Assembly: GCA_014904845.1 (NCBI GenBank)
Contig: MU119808.1
Span: 1-18,100 of the forward strand
DNA: 18,100 nt
DNA from: Acephala macrosclerotiorum
Lineage: Eukaryota > Ascomycota > Leotiomycetes > Helotiales > Mollisiaceae
Direction: 5' to 3'
The notes under the pieces are model-generated. The model was given only the letters and a program-made list of their open reading frames with translations, was not told the DNA's origin and made no database searches. Positions 9,669 through 18,100 of this stretch are shown one piece after another. The translations under genes were made by a program, and so were the position numbers. The stretch's first letter is position 1. The number at the start of each line of letters is the position of its first letter.

Positions 9669-11243
9669 CTAAATGCGATCTACTGCCAGATCTGAATCTT
9701 CAGAGGTCGACCGAGTCAGTGACGAAGAATCAAGATACTCCACCTTCGTGGCCAATGACTCTTTGACAATTTGGAGGACCGCGTCTCTGCGTGCTTCTGG
9801 TATCATAGCCATGTATGATGTAGCACGAGCACGGTTGTTGAGCAAGACATATATGTGCGCCATGAGCGCTGTCGACTCTAACGAGGCGTCGCTCTGCTTG
9901 CCCAGTAAACGCCTTCGGCCTTGTAAAGCTTTCTCACACTGAGATCGTGCACGATCGACCTGGCCCATACGAATGTACAAATGAGATAGCAGGTGTGCCG
10001 CGTCGTAAATATAGCCCCGTTGTTCATCGGAGCTCGCTAACTGTTGGACCAGGCCTATAAGAGCTTCTTCGGCGTCCGCAGGCTCTTGCATATAATACGC
10101 ACAGACAGAGAGTTTGTATTGCAGGCCTAAGATGTCGCGGAATGCTCGTTGTTGCTTCGGAAGTTGCTGCAGTACTCGTATAGCCTCTTGGAGGAGAGAA
10201 TCGGCGTCCTCCCAGTTCTGCGCTTCGAAAGCTTTTGTGCCGGTGTCTAGCGCTGCTTTGGCAAGATCAACCTCCAAATCATCATCAGAGTCATCCCTTA
10301 CCGCATCACCGGACTCGCGTTCTTGCACTGCAAATTTCGTAGAAGTTACGCTCATCATAATAGTATGCGCTGCGTCCCCAGAAATGGTGGACGGGGCATT
10401 GGAGACCATGTCTGAGGGATCTGAACAGTCCTGGTCCCGGCGAATAGACTCCAGAATACTCACCCATTCCGCAACGCGAAGGTTACTATTGGCTGCTCCT
10501 TGACCTCTCGCGACGGACTCTGCAGCTAGAATTGCCTCGTACATAGTCGTACCTTTGACGATAACTTCACGGGCATATTGCATTAGGGTGGCATCAGCAT
10601 GAGAAAGTCGCGACTGCGAATTGGCTCCCGATGATCTCTGCAACTTCTCAACCATATTTTGCAGCTTGTCTACCTCCTTAGCGATCTCCCGATCAGCTTG
10701 ATAGGGCACAATGTAAGCAAATACCCTACAGGTAAGGTTAGTTTGTCAGATGTTAATCAGAAGCAAGACTTACGTATTAATCAACAGTATCGTAGTACGC
10801 AAGTTGTCAGTGTGCTTACAAACTTGAGTCCTGATACTTGCAATCTGGTCCTTGCTTTTGTCTAGCTTCCTCTGACGCTGGGCCTGACCGGTGAAACTGT
10901 TCGCTTCCCCTTCAGCACTTTTGGCAAACAGCTCCAGCTCTTGCATTGTTCGACTGGTCTCCTCCACTTGTGTTGCAAGACAATCCCACATCCTGCCATC
11001 GACATCATAAGACGAAGTTGTTCCTGCCTCGCTCTTGTTTACTACTTCTTCCAACTCAGCATATACAAGGTCGCATTTATTGCTAAGCGACTTGACCTCC
11101 CCTGCTAAATCTCTGACAGTGATATCGACAATTCTGGTGTCTTGATCGAGCTTCGATAGGGAACTTCCTAGCTTCCAAGCTACTTTGCTCAGCGCGAGAA
11201 CGGCAGAGGCTGTGCCCACAGCTGTAAACGGGGTGGCCACCAT
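8583..11243 (-). CDS. PigL_N-TPR-ankyrin scaffold protein, two exons, interrupted by one in-frame stop
   Basis: Exon 1 is 11,243-10,774 and exon 2 is 10,725-8,583, joined by a 48-bp intron. The ATG at 11,243 is the first after an in-frame TGA (11,273-11,271) and has A at -3 and G at +4. The 870-codon frame reads in order: a helical N-terminal domain (1 to about 157) of the fungal PigL_N/Fungal_N kind, starting MVATPFTAVGTASAV; a short coiled coil (about 172-187); an acidic linker (DDSDDD near 301-306); TPR-like helical repeats (about 309-480); a Ser-rich linker; and four to five ankyrin repeats (about 668-850), with TALHFAALFGEIDMARRLL clearest. A lysine cluster sits near the C-terminus. Codon 509 is TAG. 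Without readthrough or splicing around it, the product is 508 residues and lacks ankyrin repeats. Related fungal proteins are often NLR-like or scaffold proteins, but no NACHT, NB-ARC or other NTPase motif is present. Domain assignments rest on recognition, not a search. The biological role is unknown. Confidence 0.8.
9669..9671 (-). other. In-frame TAG between TPR and ankyrin modules
   Basis: The codon order is CGC ATT TAG AGC AGG. Both sides are open in the same frame for hundreds of codons. CAG-to-TAG is one C-to-T change in CpA, the preferred RIP context. One bypass is possible: a 75-bp intron (9,743-9,669) with GTGGAG at its 5' end, CTGAC inside and TTTAG at its 3' end would remove the stop and keep the frame, but its 5' signal is weak. 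Confidence 0.75.
9669..11243 (-). CDS. Upstream part of the gene: PigL_N and TPR protein ending at TAG (508 aa)
   Basis: If the TAG at 9,671-9,669 is a true terminator, this is the whole product: exon 1 (11,243-10,774, 156 codons plus two bases) and exon 2 (from 10,725). The splice junction reads LLINT-VFAYIV, and the frame stays open on both sides. Exon 1 is helical, with heptad-like hydrophobics (LSKVAWKLGSSLSKLDQD). Exon 2 opens with a coiled coil (KEVDKLQNMVEKLQ), followed by a low-complexity acidic stretch and helix pairs. AFEAQNWEDADSLLQEAI is TPR-like, and GKQSDASLESTALMAHIYVL is a hallmark of fungal TPR arrays. A minus-strand model starting at 10,709 would use GTG and miss exon 1. Confidence 0.7.
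10726..10773 (-). other. Spliceosomal intron, 48 bp
   Basis: On the minus strand the intron starts GTAAGT and ends CTGTAG, with a CTAAC branch-point-like motif 11 bases before the 3' end. Removing it joins exon 1 (phase: two bases of a Thr codon) to exon 2 in the same frame as the long downstream reading frame. Length and signals are typical of filamentous ascomycetes. Confidence 0.88.
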
Positions 11244-12315
11244 AGTTGCTAATTGATGCACAGGCTGTGGTCAGAGGTGTATGCGATGGGTAAGACAGGT
11301 AACGCAAGACGTAAATCCCAGGAACTGCTGCCTACGATAGAGGAAGACTGCTCAAGAGAGGTTGTAACGATCGCCATAGCCTTATGTGCCATGGAAGAAC
11401 CACAACCGAATGAATGGGCGGGTACGAAGACGGATGAAATGTGGTTGAGGGGTGCATCGCCCTAAATAGAAGCCTATTATGCAGTGCTTACAGTTGGGGG
11501 CTATAGTAGGGGTAATATCGCTGTTGCTTACAGGGGCTGAGGCCCTCTAGTAAAAATGGGGTAGGCAAGAAGGTTGATTCATTGGGTGTGTGGACACAGT
11601 GTCTATGTATACAAGCTAGAGTGGTTGCCTAGTTACTCTTCCCCCCCTTGAATTTTTCTAAGTTGGGTTCTAGTATTTTCTATGTGACCGTAAACATCAC
11701 TTTATGCTGCTATCTCCGTAGTCCATGTGGCTTACGCCCTTGGCAAGTCCTGTCTCGGAACGGGACGTCAATTTGGAAGATGGGACGTCTCGCTTAAAAG
11801 GGAGAAACGCAAGCTTCGAGCTCAGCCTTGTACGTAAAGTCGAGATTATCTCATGAATACTTCCATAGAAACTCTAGATATTGTGGCTGCAAGACTTATA
11901 AGAGTCTGGGGAGTCGTATGATACTAGATTTGAGTATATTTTCTGTTAAAAAGTAGATTTTACGTTGAAAAATATTTCGGCACAGCAGGAAACGGTCGTA
12001 CAAGCCGCCCTCTCGAATAAGCCTCCCGATTACGTCAGGCGGGATGCCTGCGGGGTTGGAGAAATACGAGAAGGTATCCTGGCACTTGTGGCTCTCGGGG
12101 TGTTGATAGATAGTGCAAACAACTGATCAGTACAGCTGCTCAGCCTTCTTTTCACTTTCGCACCTTCCGCTCGTTGTTTTGTTTCTTTAGCGTTCTTGAA
12201 GTATCACCATCGTTTCCAAGCGGCATTGAAAAGCTTATGCTTTGACAATAGGAAGCTATACTGGTACTAATTGTACTGTTACTCGATTGAATTACTTGCA
12301 CGACTCCAATACTCC
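11244..12315. promoter_or_regulatory. Shared 1.07-kb divergent promoter region
   Basis: The region lies between the start codons of the minus-strand scaffold gene and the plus-strand UNC-93-like gene, so it must hold both promoters. Visible elements are GGGACGTC twice, 20 bp apart (11,762-11,769 and 11,782-11,789), and TTACGTCA (12,030-12,037). These are CRE/ATF-like words that fungal bZIP factors bind. A pyrimidine-rich tract (about 12,137-12,189) sits 130-180 bp before the plus-strand ATG, as is common at fungal core promoters. A short inverted repeat, AGACT-tataag-AGTCT, lies at 11,892-11,907. No clear TATA box is fixed for either gene. A 70-codon plus-strand frame near 11,253-11,465 shows no protein features and was not called. 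Confidence 0.4.
11762..11789. promoter_or_regulatory. Paired GGGACGTC motifs, CRE/bZIP-like
   Basis: Two identical octamers begin 20 bp apart, about two helical turns, each containing the palindromic core GACGTC. A third related site, TTACGTCA, is at 12,030. The arrangement would place two dimers on one face of the helix and could serve either or both divergent genes. Binding is inferred only from the motif. Confidence 0.3.
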
Positions 12316-12911
12316 ATGGCGGAAGCTAGGAAAACCACGAATACACAATCGCCAACTCACTCAGTCGAATCTAGAGAGGTCGAAATACCCACAGGATGGA
12401 AATACAAAAGCCTGAAACTTGGGCCCATTACCCTTCCTTGGTATGCCTCACCTGAGTCGCAGTTGATCTTGGTGTCGTTTGTGTGTTTCCTGTGTCCAGG
12501 TAAGGCTGTGCAACACAATATCTTTCTTCAGGGCACTGACTACTACATGAAGGCATGTTCAATGCTCTGAACGGCCTTGGTGGTGCAGGGCAGCTTAGTG
12601 CTAATGCTAGTGACGCATCAAACTCCGCGCTGTACGCTACTTTCGCTGTTGTTGGCTTCTTCGCAGGCACCGTCGTCAACGTCCTTGGCGTTAAAATTGC
12701 TCTCTCATTCAGTGGTCTGGGATACTGTATCTATGTCAGCTCATATTTATGTTACAACCACACTCATAACTTCGGTAATCTCAGACGACATTTTTTTGAA
12801 TTCGCTTTGGATGCGGTTAGTCAGCGCCGCCGCTCTGCTCAGGCGCTACTCACCCTCGCCTCACCCTCTACTCAGGTTGCTCAGTCACGTTCCTGCTTTC
12901 CCTTCCAGTGA
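12316..12911 (+). pseudogene. UNC-93-like (DUF895, MFS-type) membrane protein, 3'-truncated
   Basis: Exon 1 is 12,316-12,499 and exon 2 starts at 12,553, with a 53-bp intron between. The ATG at 12,316 is the first after an in-frame TAA (12,268-12,270). Residues 1-45 are a polar cytosolic tail ending WYASPESQ, then three hydrophobic segments follow: about 47-67 (QLILVSFVCFLCPGMFNALN), 87-108 (ALYATFAVVGFFAGTVVNVL) and 110-129 (ALSFSGLGYCIYVSSYLCYN). The motif order CLCPGMFNALNGLGG, then STFAVVG-like, then GLGY.IYV.SYLCYNHT is that of fungal UNC-93/DUF895 proteins, which have MFS-like folds and about 450 or more residues. Family-like sequence stops after NHTHNFG (residue 136, base 12,774). A low-complexity tail unlike the family then runs to TGA at 12,909-12,911. 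The remaining two thirds of the gene are absent from the following 5 kb. Truncation by rearrangement or element insertion is likely. A short 180-residue product is possible but unlikely to transport anything. Confidence 0.75.
12500..12552 (+). other. Spliceosomal intron, 53 bp, in the UNC-93-like gene
   Basis: The intron runs from GTAAGG to AAG, with CTGAC (12,535-12,539) as the likely branch site 13 bases before the 3' end. Splicing joins ...VCFLCP-G to MFNALNGLGG, which restores the continuous family motif, so the junction is well supported. Confidence 0.88.
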
Positions 12912-12960
12912 CCAATCATAGTTTATTTACTTTCGATTCTACTATATGAAAGTTATCAAC
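12775..12960. other. Break between gene remnant and isochore
   Basis: GTAATC at 12,775-12,780 could be a genuine but weak 5' splice site, which would put the breakpoint inside an intron. After it come a T run, a GCGCC...GGCGC inverted pair (about 12,826-12,847) and a pyrimidine-rich tract ending CTTCCAG at about 12,902-12,908. A 133-bp intron ending there would join to a frame that closes quickly and lacks the expected fourth membrane segment, so I do not accept it. This stretch is probably foreign to the gene. Confidence 0.4.
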
Positions 12961-13200
12961 TCTACACGACTATATTCAAAAGAACCAAATCGACTCCCAA
13001 AGAATTTAAATAAAATTTTCTCAAAAATACATCTTTTTAAATCTCAAAGCAAATTCTTTTCGCAATATAATATCGCTTTAATTCTTTCAAAAGAAAATAT
13101 AGTTTCGCTTTTACTTTAAAATCTTTACTCTTCCGTACTTTCTTTTATTAAACTCTATTTAAATACTTTTTTATTTACGATTTTAAATTTATTTATATAA
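12961..13200. other. Right border with strong C-over-G skew
   Basis: Between 12,961 and 13,200 I count 40 C and 12 G while A+T rises to isochore levels. No reading frame is convincing. The skew fits one-sided loss of G on this strand, meaning C-to-T change mainly on the opposite strand at the edge of the decayed zone. An originally C-rich sequence would also explain it. Confidence 0.5.
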
Positions 13201-16200
13201 TGTAAATTTTTGTTTTAATAAATTATTTTATATAATTATTTTTATTATTTATTCGTATTAAATCGTTTTCGTTAAAAAAATTTTTTTTAATAAAAATAAA
13301 TAAATAAATAAATAAAAAAACTTTGAAAATTTTTTTAAAAAAATTCGATAAAAAAATTCGATAAAAAAATTCGATAAAAAAATTCGATAAAAAAATTCGA
13401 TAAAAAAATACGAAAAAAAAAAATTTTATATTAATAATTTTAAAGTTTAAAAACATTGTAAATTATCGATTTAAAAAATTTATTAAAAGCAAATAAACAA
13501 TTTTTATTAATAAATTGCATTTTTTTAATTATAAATAATTTTTGATTTAATAAATAAATATATTAAAACAAAATTTAATAATAATATTAATAATAATTTC
13601 AAGTCGTCGAACGAATTTATATAATTTTTTATTAACGATTTCGAATCACTAAAAAAATTCGTATAAAATATTATTTTTAATATTAATAAATTTGAAATTT
13701 ATAATTTTGACAAAAAAATTAATATTAATAAAATATTAAATTTAATTAAAATATATTAAAAGTTTTTTATAATTGTATTTTAATTTTATTATTTATTTAA
13801 AAATAATTATTAAATATAATTAAAATACGTATAAACAAACAATTAAAAAAAATTATTTTTTTATTTAAAAAAACAAATATAAATAATAAATTAATATTTT
13901 TACAAATTATTTAAAATAAAAATATTAAATTAAATAAATATTATTATTATGATTTTTTTTATTATAAATAAACGAATATATTAAATCGAATTATTGTATA
14001 AATATTGAATATAATTTATATTATAAAATAAATTTTTTATTTTTTTATTTTATATTTTTTTATTAATATTTAATAAAAAATTAATTTAATATAAAATATT
14101 ATTTTTAAAATAATTTAAAACGAGTATAAAAATATAAAATTTATTATTAAAATAATTTGAAATATTAAAAATATAATATAAATATTAAATAAAATTTTAT
14201 TTTGTTTTTATTTTAAATTATTAATTTCATATTAATAAATTTGAATATTTTTTATATAAAAATTTTAAATTTTTATTTTTATTTTATTAATTGATATTTA
14301 TTATTTTTATTATTTTAATAATAAAAAAAATATTTTAAAATTATAAAATAATTAAAAAATTTATTAATTTTATTTCGTTTAATAAAAAAATATATTATTT
14401 TTAATAAAATAAAAATATAATTAATTTGTTTTTCTTTGAAAATATATTTAAAAAAGTTTTTTCGAATAAAATTAAAAACGCGATTATATTTAATAATTAT
14501 TTTCGAAATTTAAATTTTCGTACGAATTATTTTATATTTATAATAATATATAATTATAAAACGTTAAATTTATATATATATATATTAATTTTATATATTA
14601 TTTTTTATATTAAATAATATTTATAAAAACAATTTATATTTAAAAATTAACAAATAAAAATACAATAATTAAAAAAATTTAAAAAAATTTATTAATTATT
14701 ATATATTTAATTTTATTATAAATAATTAAATTAATCATTTTAATATTAAAATATATATTTTTATTAACGATTTTTTTTTTATTTTTAAATTTATTTCGAA
14801 ATTCAAAATTCGTTTAATTATTATCGATAAAAAATAATATAAATTAAAAAATATTTAAAAATATATTAATTTAAATAAAAAAATAATAAATTTAATAAAA
14901 AAAAAAATTTAAATTCAATTAAAAATTGAAAAAATTTATATAAATAATATTATAAATTTAAAAATAAAATATTTCGCAAATAGTAAAGATTTTAATCAAA
15001 TAAATTTAAATTTAATAAAATAAAATATTTTATTTTTAAAAAATATTATTAAATTATATTCAATTAAATTCGATTTTTTATATTTAAACGCGATCATTTT
15101 ACGTTTAATTTTTCGAAATTATATTTTTATATAATATTATTAATTTTATTACTTTCGTAATTTAATAATATTATATTTAAAAAAAAATTAAAATAAAAAT
15201 TTAATTCGATTTAAAATTATAAAAATATAATTATTTAATTATTAAAACGATTTACAATTAAAAATATATATACGATTATTATAAAAAAAATCAAATTATT
15301 AAATATAATTATATTATAATTAAATTTTTATTAAATTTAAATAAATAAATTATTATTAAATTTATTTGAATAATTTAAAAAAATTTTTTATATAATATAA
15401 TATTTTTATTTATAATAAAATTTTAATGATTATTAAATATTATAATTTTTATTTTAATAATATATTATTTTTAATTATAAAACGAATAAAATAATTTTTT
15501 TTCAATATAATAAAAAAAAGAAATATTAATAAATAAAATTAAAACAATTAATTATTTTATTATTTTTATTTATTTTTTAATTTATTAAAATTATAATTTT
15601 ATTTTTAAAATATTTATTTTTTTAAATTTATTAATAAAAAAAAAAAATTAAAATAAAATAATAAAATAAATATTAAATTTATATAAATAAAAAAATTAAA
15701 ATATTAAAAACGCGATTTTTATTAAAATAAAATACGATTTTATTTATAAAATAATAAAAACAAATAATTTATAATTACGTTTTAATATATTTATATTATT
15801 TTTTATTAATATTATTTTAATTTTTAATAATTTTACGAGATTATTTATTTGTTTAAAATTTTTTAATTAAATAAATATTAAAATTTTAATTTTTAAAATA
15901 TTAATATTATTTATTTATTTTAATATTTTTAAAAAAAATATTTTTTAATTTTTTTATTAATTAATTGTATTATTTATTACAAAAATAATAATATTAAATT
16001 ATAAAATAATCGACGTAATAAATTTTACGAATTTCGATAAAAAATGTAATTATTTTTTAATATAAATTTTTTTTATATAAAACGTATATTATTAACATTT
16101 TAAAATAATTATTTTTAATTTTAATATAAAAAATTCAATATTATAAAAAAATAAAAAAATATAAAATAAAAAACTTTAATCGTAAATTAATTCGTTATAA

Positions 16201-18100
16201 TTAATAAATTAAATTTATTTGAAATAATTTATAATTTGTAAATTAATTAAAATAAAAATAAAAAAATTTATTAATTAATTTATAATAAATAAAAAAATTT
16301 TATATATTAAAAAATAAGTAATTAATATTACTTTTGAAATTAATTATTTATAAAAGTTTTTAAAAAAAAAATATATAATTTTATTATAATTGTTTTTTTA
16401 TATAACGAGTTCGTTTCGAATTTCGAAAAAAAAATTAAAAACAAAAAAAAACTCGTTTTAAACAAAGAATTTAAAATTTGAAATCTTTTAAATTATTATT
16501 ATTTTTTTTTAAAAATTTAATAATTTTTTTAATATTTTATTAATATTAAATTTTTTTATAATTTGCTTTTTTTTGTTTTTAAAGTTTAATAAAAAGAAAA
16601 AAAATAATCGAATTTTAAATTTAAATTTATTATTAAAAATAATTAAATTTTTTTAATTATTTATTTTTTAATTTTATATTTAAAAAAAGATTTATTATTA
16701 AAAAATTAAATTAATTTAAATTATAATTTGTTTTTATTAATAAATATATAAATATTTATTATTAAACGAATTTTAATTATTTAATATTAAAAAATTTTAT
16801 ATAATAAATTATATTAAAAATTATATTAATTTTTTTAAATTAAATATTATTAAAAAAAATTCGTTATTAAAAAATTTTTAAAATCGATTTTTAAAAAAAA
16901 GTTTAAAATTTATTATAAATAATATTATTAATAATTTTTTTATTAATATTAATAAATATTAAATTTATAAAAAATAAAATAAAAAAATAAAAATTTTTAA
17001 AATTATTAATATAAATTCAATTAATAAAAAATTTTATTTTAAAAACATATAATTTTAATTTTTATAATATTTAATTAAATTTATTTTAAAAATTTTTTAA
17101 TTAAAATTCGATTTTTAATATTAAAAAAATTTTTTTTTTAATAATTTTTTTAAAAAATTAAAATAATTAATTTATAATTTGTTTATAATTATTAAATTAT
17201 AAATAAAATATTTAAAGTTTTTTAAAAAAAAAATTAATTAATTTTATCGTTTTAATAAAATTTAATAAATTAAAAAAAAATAAAAAAAAAAAATCGATAA
17301 AAAAATAATTATAATTTGAAATTTATTTATAAAAATTAAACAATAAAAAAAATACGTATTATATAAAAAAAAAAATTTGTTAAAAAAAATTTATTAATAA
17401 TAAAATTTCAATATATTAATTTTTTTAAAAAAAAATAATAAAATATATATATATTTTTTTTATTTAAAAAAATTTTATAAAATAAAAATTATTATAATTT
17501 TTAAATTAATAAAAAATTCGATTAAAAAAATAAAAATAAAAATAATAAATATTCGTAAAAATTAAAATCGATTTTTTATTAATATTTTTTATTTATAATA
17601 AAAAATAATAAAAATATTTATAAATTAAAAACGAATATTAAAATAAATTTAAATAAATCGAAATTTTTTTTTAATATATAATTTATAAATTTTAAATAAT
17701 TATATTTTAATAATTTTAATTTATTTTTTATTATTTTTAAAATATAAATTAAAATTTTTATAAAATATTATATAATAAATTCGATAAAATTATTTAATAA
17801 ACGAATATTTATAAATATTATAAATAATATTTAAAATTTTAATATAATTAATAAAATTTAAAATATTAAAAAAAAAAATATTTAATTTTTAAATATTATT
17901 TATATCGTATATATAATTAATTATTAAATATATATTATTTAATTAAAATTCTCGAATTAATCGAAATAAAATAATATTAAATTATAATAAAATAATAATA
18001 ATTTTATATTTTTTTAATATAAATATAAATATATTATAATATTTTTTATTATTAATAATAAATTTTTCAAGTTTAATTAATATTAAAATTAAAACAAAAA
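13201..18100. other. Right AT-rich isochore, no gene
   Basis: About 4.9 kb of nearly pure A and T. In 17,521-17,880 I count six C and six G in 360 bases, all forming six CpG dinucleotides. The only reading frames over 60 codons (13,223-13,456 minus and 14,426-14,617 plus) are rich in F, I, N, K and Y. The first is produced by a minisatellite, so neither is called. No RNA gene was seen. An AAAT microsatellite lies at about 13,294-13,314. Confidence 0.75.
13338..13415. repeat. 13-bp AT-rich minisatellite
   Basis: The unit ATTCGATAAAAAA repeats with exact 13-bp spacing. TTCG falls at 13,344, 13,357, 13,370, 13,383 and 13,396, and a sixth degenerate unit has TACG at 13,409. The central CpG is kept in every unit. 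The unit length is not a multiple of three, so the repeat gives different peptides in successive units and makes a false minus-strand reading frame. Confidence 0.9.

Noticed and set aside
9636..9743. Short introns using GTCGAC or GTAGAT near the TAG
   Set aside because: The acceptor choices tested either shift the frame or need very poor signals (GTCGAC donor, or a GAG end). Only the 75-bp GTGGAG intron keeps the frame, and its donor is weak.
8717..10503. Several plus-strand frames of 60-130 codons opposite the scaffold gene
   Set aside because: They are shadows of the minus-strand coding sequence, with Arg/Ser-rich composition typical of antisense frames.
11253..11465. 70-codon plus-strand frame antisense to and upstream of the scaffold gene start
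   Set aside because: It overlaps the promoter and first codons of a better supported gene and shows no protein-like features.
12775..12908. Second intron of the UNC-93-like gene, GTAATC to CTTCCAG
   Set aside because: The sequence after it does not encode the next conserved membrane segment and the frame soon closes.
13223..13456. 77-codon minus-strand frame rich in F, I and N
   Set aside because: It is produced by the 13-bp minisatellite and AT-rich codons. The repeat unit length is not a multiple of three.
14426..14617. 63-codon plus-strand frame in the right isochore
   Set aside because: The residues are only those expected from A+T-rich DNA, with no domain, no intron signal and no flanking gene context.
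1..18100. Mitochondrial origin because of the extreme A+T content
   Set aside because: The island carries nuclear-type genes with spliceosomal introns, and the AT-rich parts hold no mitochondrial genes, tRNAs or rRNAs.

Overview
The window looks like nuclear DNA of a filamentous ascomycete (Pezizomycotina), most like a Dothideomycete. It is a small, compositionally normal gene island of about 5.3 kb (roughly 7,630-12,960) between extremely AT-rich isochores (1-7,530 and 13,200-18,100). The evidence for a fungus is short spliceosomal introns of 48 and 53 bp with CTAAC or CTGAC branch-point-like motifs, recognisable fungal gene families, and repeat copies that differ by C-to-T and G-to-A transitions, the mark of repeat-induced point mutation (RIP). 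The species cannot be named from the sequence.

Left isochore (1-7,530): no gene. Counted stretches have only about 3-4% G+C, and the surviving C and G sit largely in CpG. Inside it are three less-decayed islands. The first (451-1,010) is rich in hairpins and direct repeats and looks transposon-derived. The second (1,561-2,810) is an array of a ~551-bp repeat (two full units and a partial third) whose copies show graded C-to-T decay. The third (5,350-5,665) carries a TATA-like box and short tandem repeats. Segments at 1,196, 3,577 and 6,853-6,973 align with each other as decayed copies of one repeat family.

Gene island: on the minus strand, 11,243 to 8,583 reads as one two-exon gene for a scaffold-type protein: an N-terminal helical domain of the fungal PigL_N (Fungal_N) kind, a coiled coil, a TPR array, a Ser-rich linker and C-terminal ankyrin repeats. 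No NTPase module is present. A single in-frame TAG (9,669-9,671) separates the TPR and ankyrin parts. It could come from one CAG-to-TAG change, which is a RIP-type CpA-to-TpA mutation. About 1.07 kb upstream and divergently transcribed is the 5' end of an UNC-93-like (DUF895, MFS-type) membrane protein gene. It has one clear intron, and after about 136 family-like residues it runs into unrelated sequence at the right edge of the island.

Right border and isochore (12,777-18,100): the border has strong C-over-G skew, then comes a 13-bp minisatellite and gene-free AT-rich DNA. The main message is a genome defence that has stripped nearly all non-CpG cytosine from the repeats, with two genes left in the gap that both look damaged: one by a single stop codon, one by truncation.
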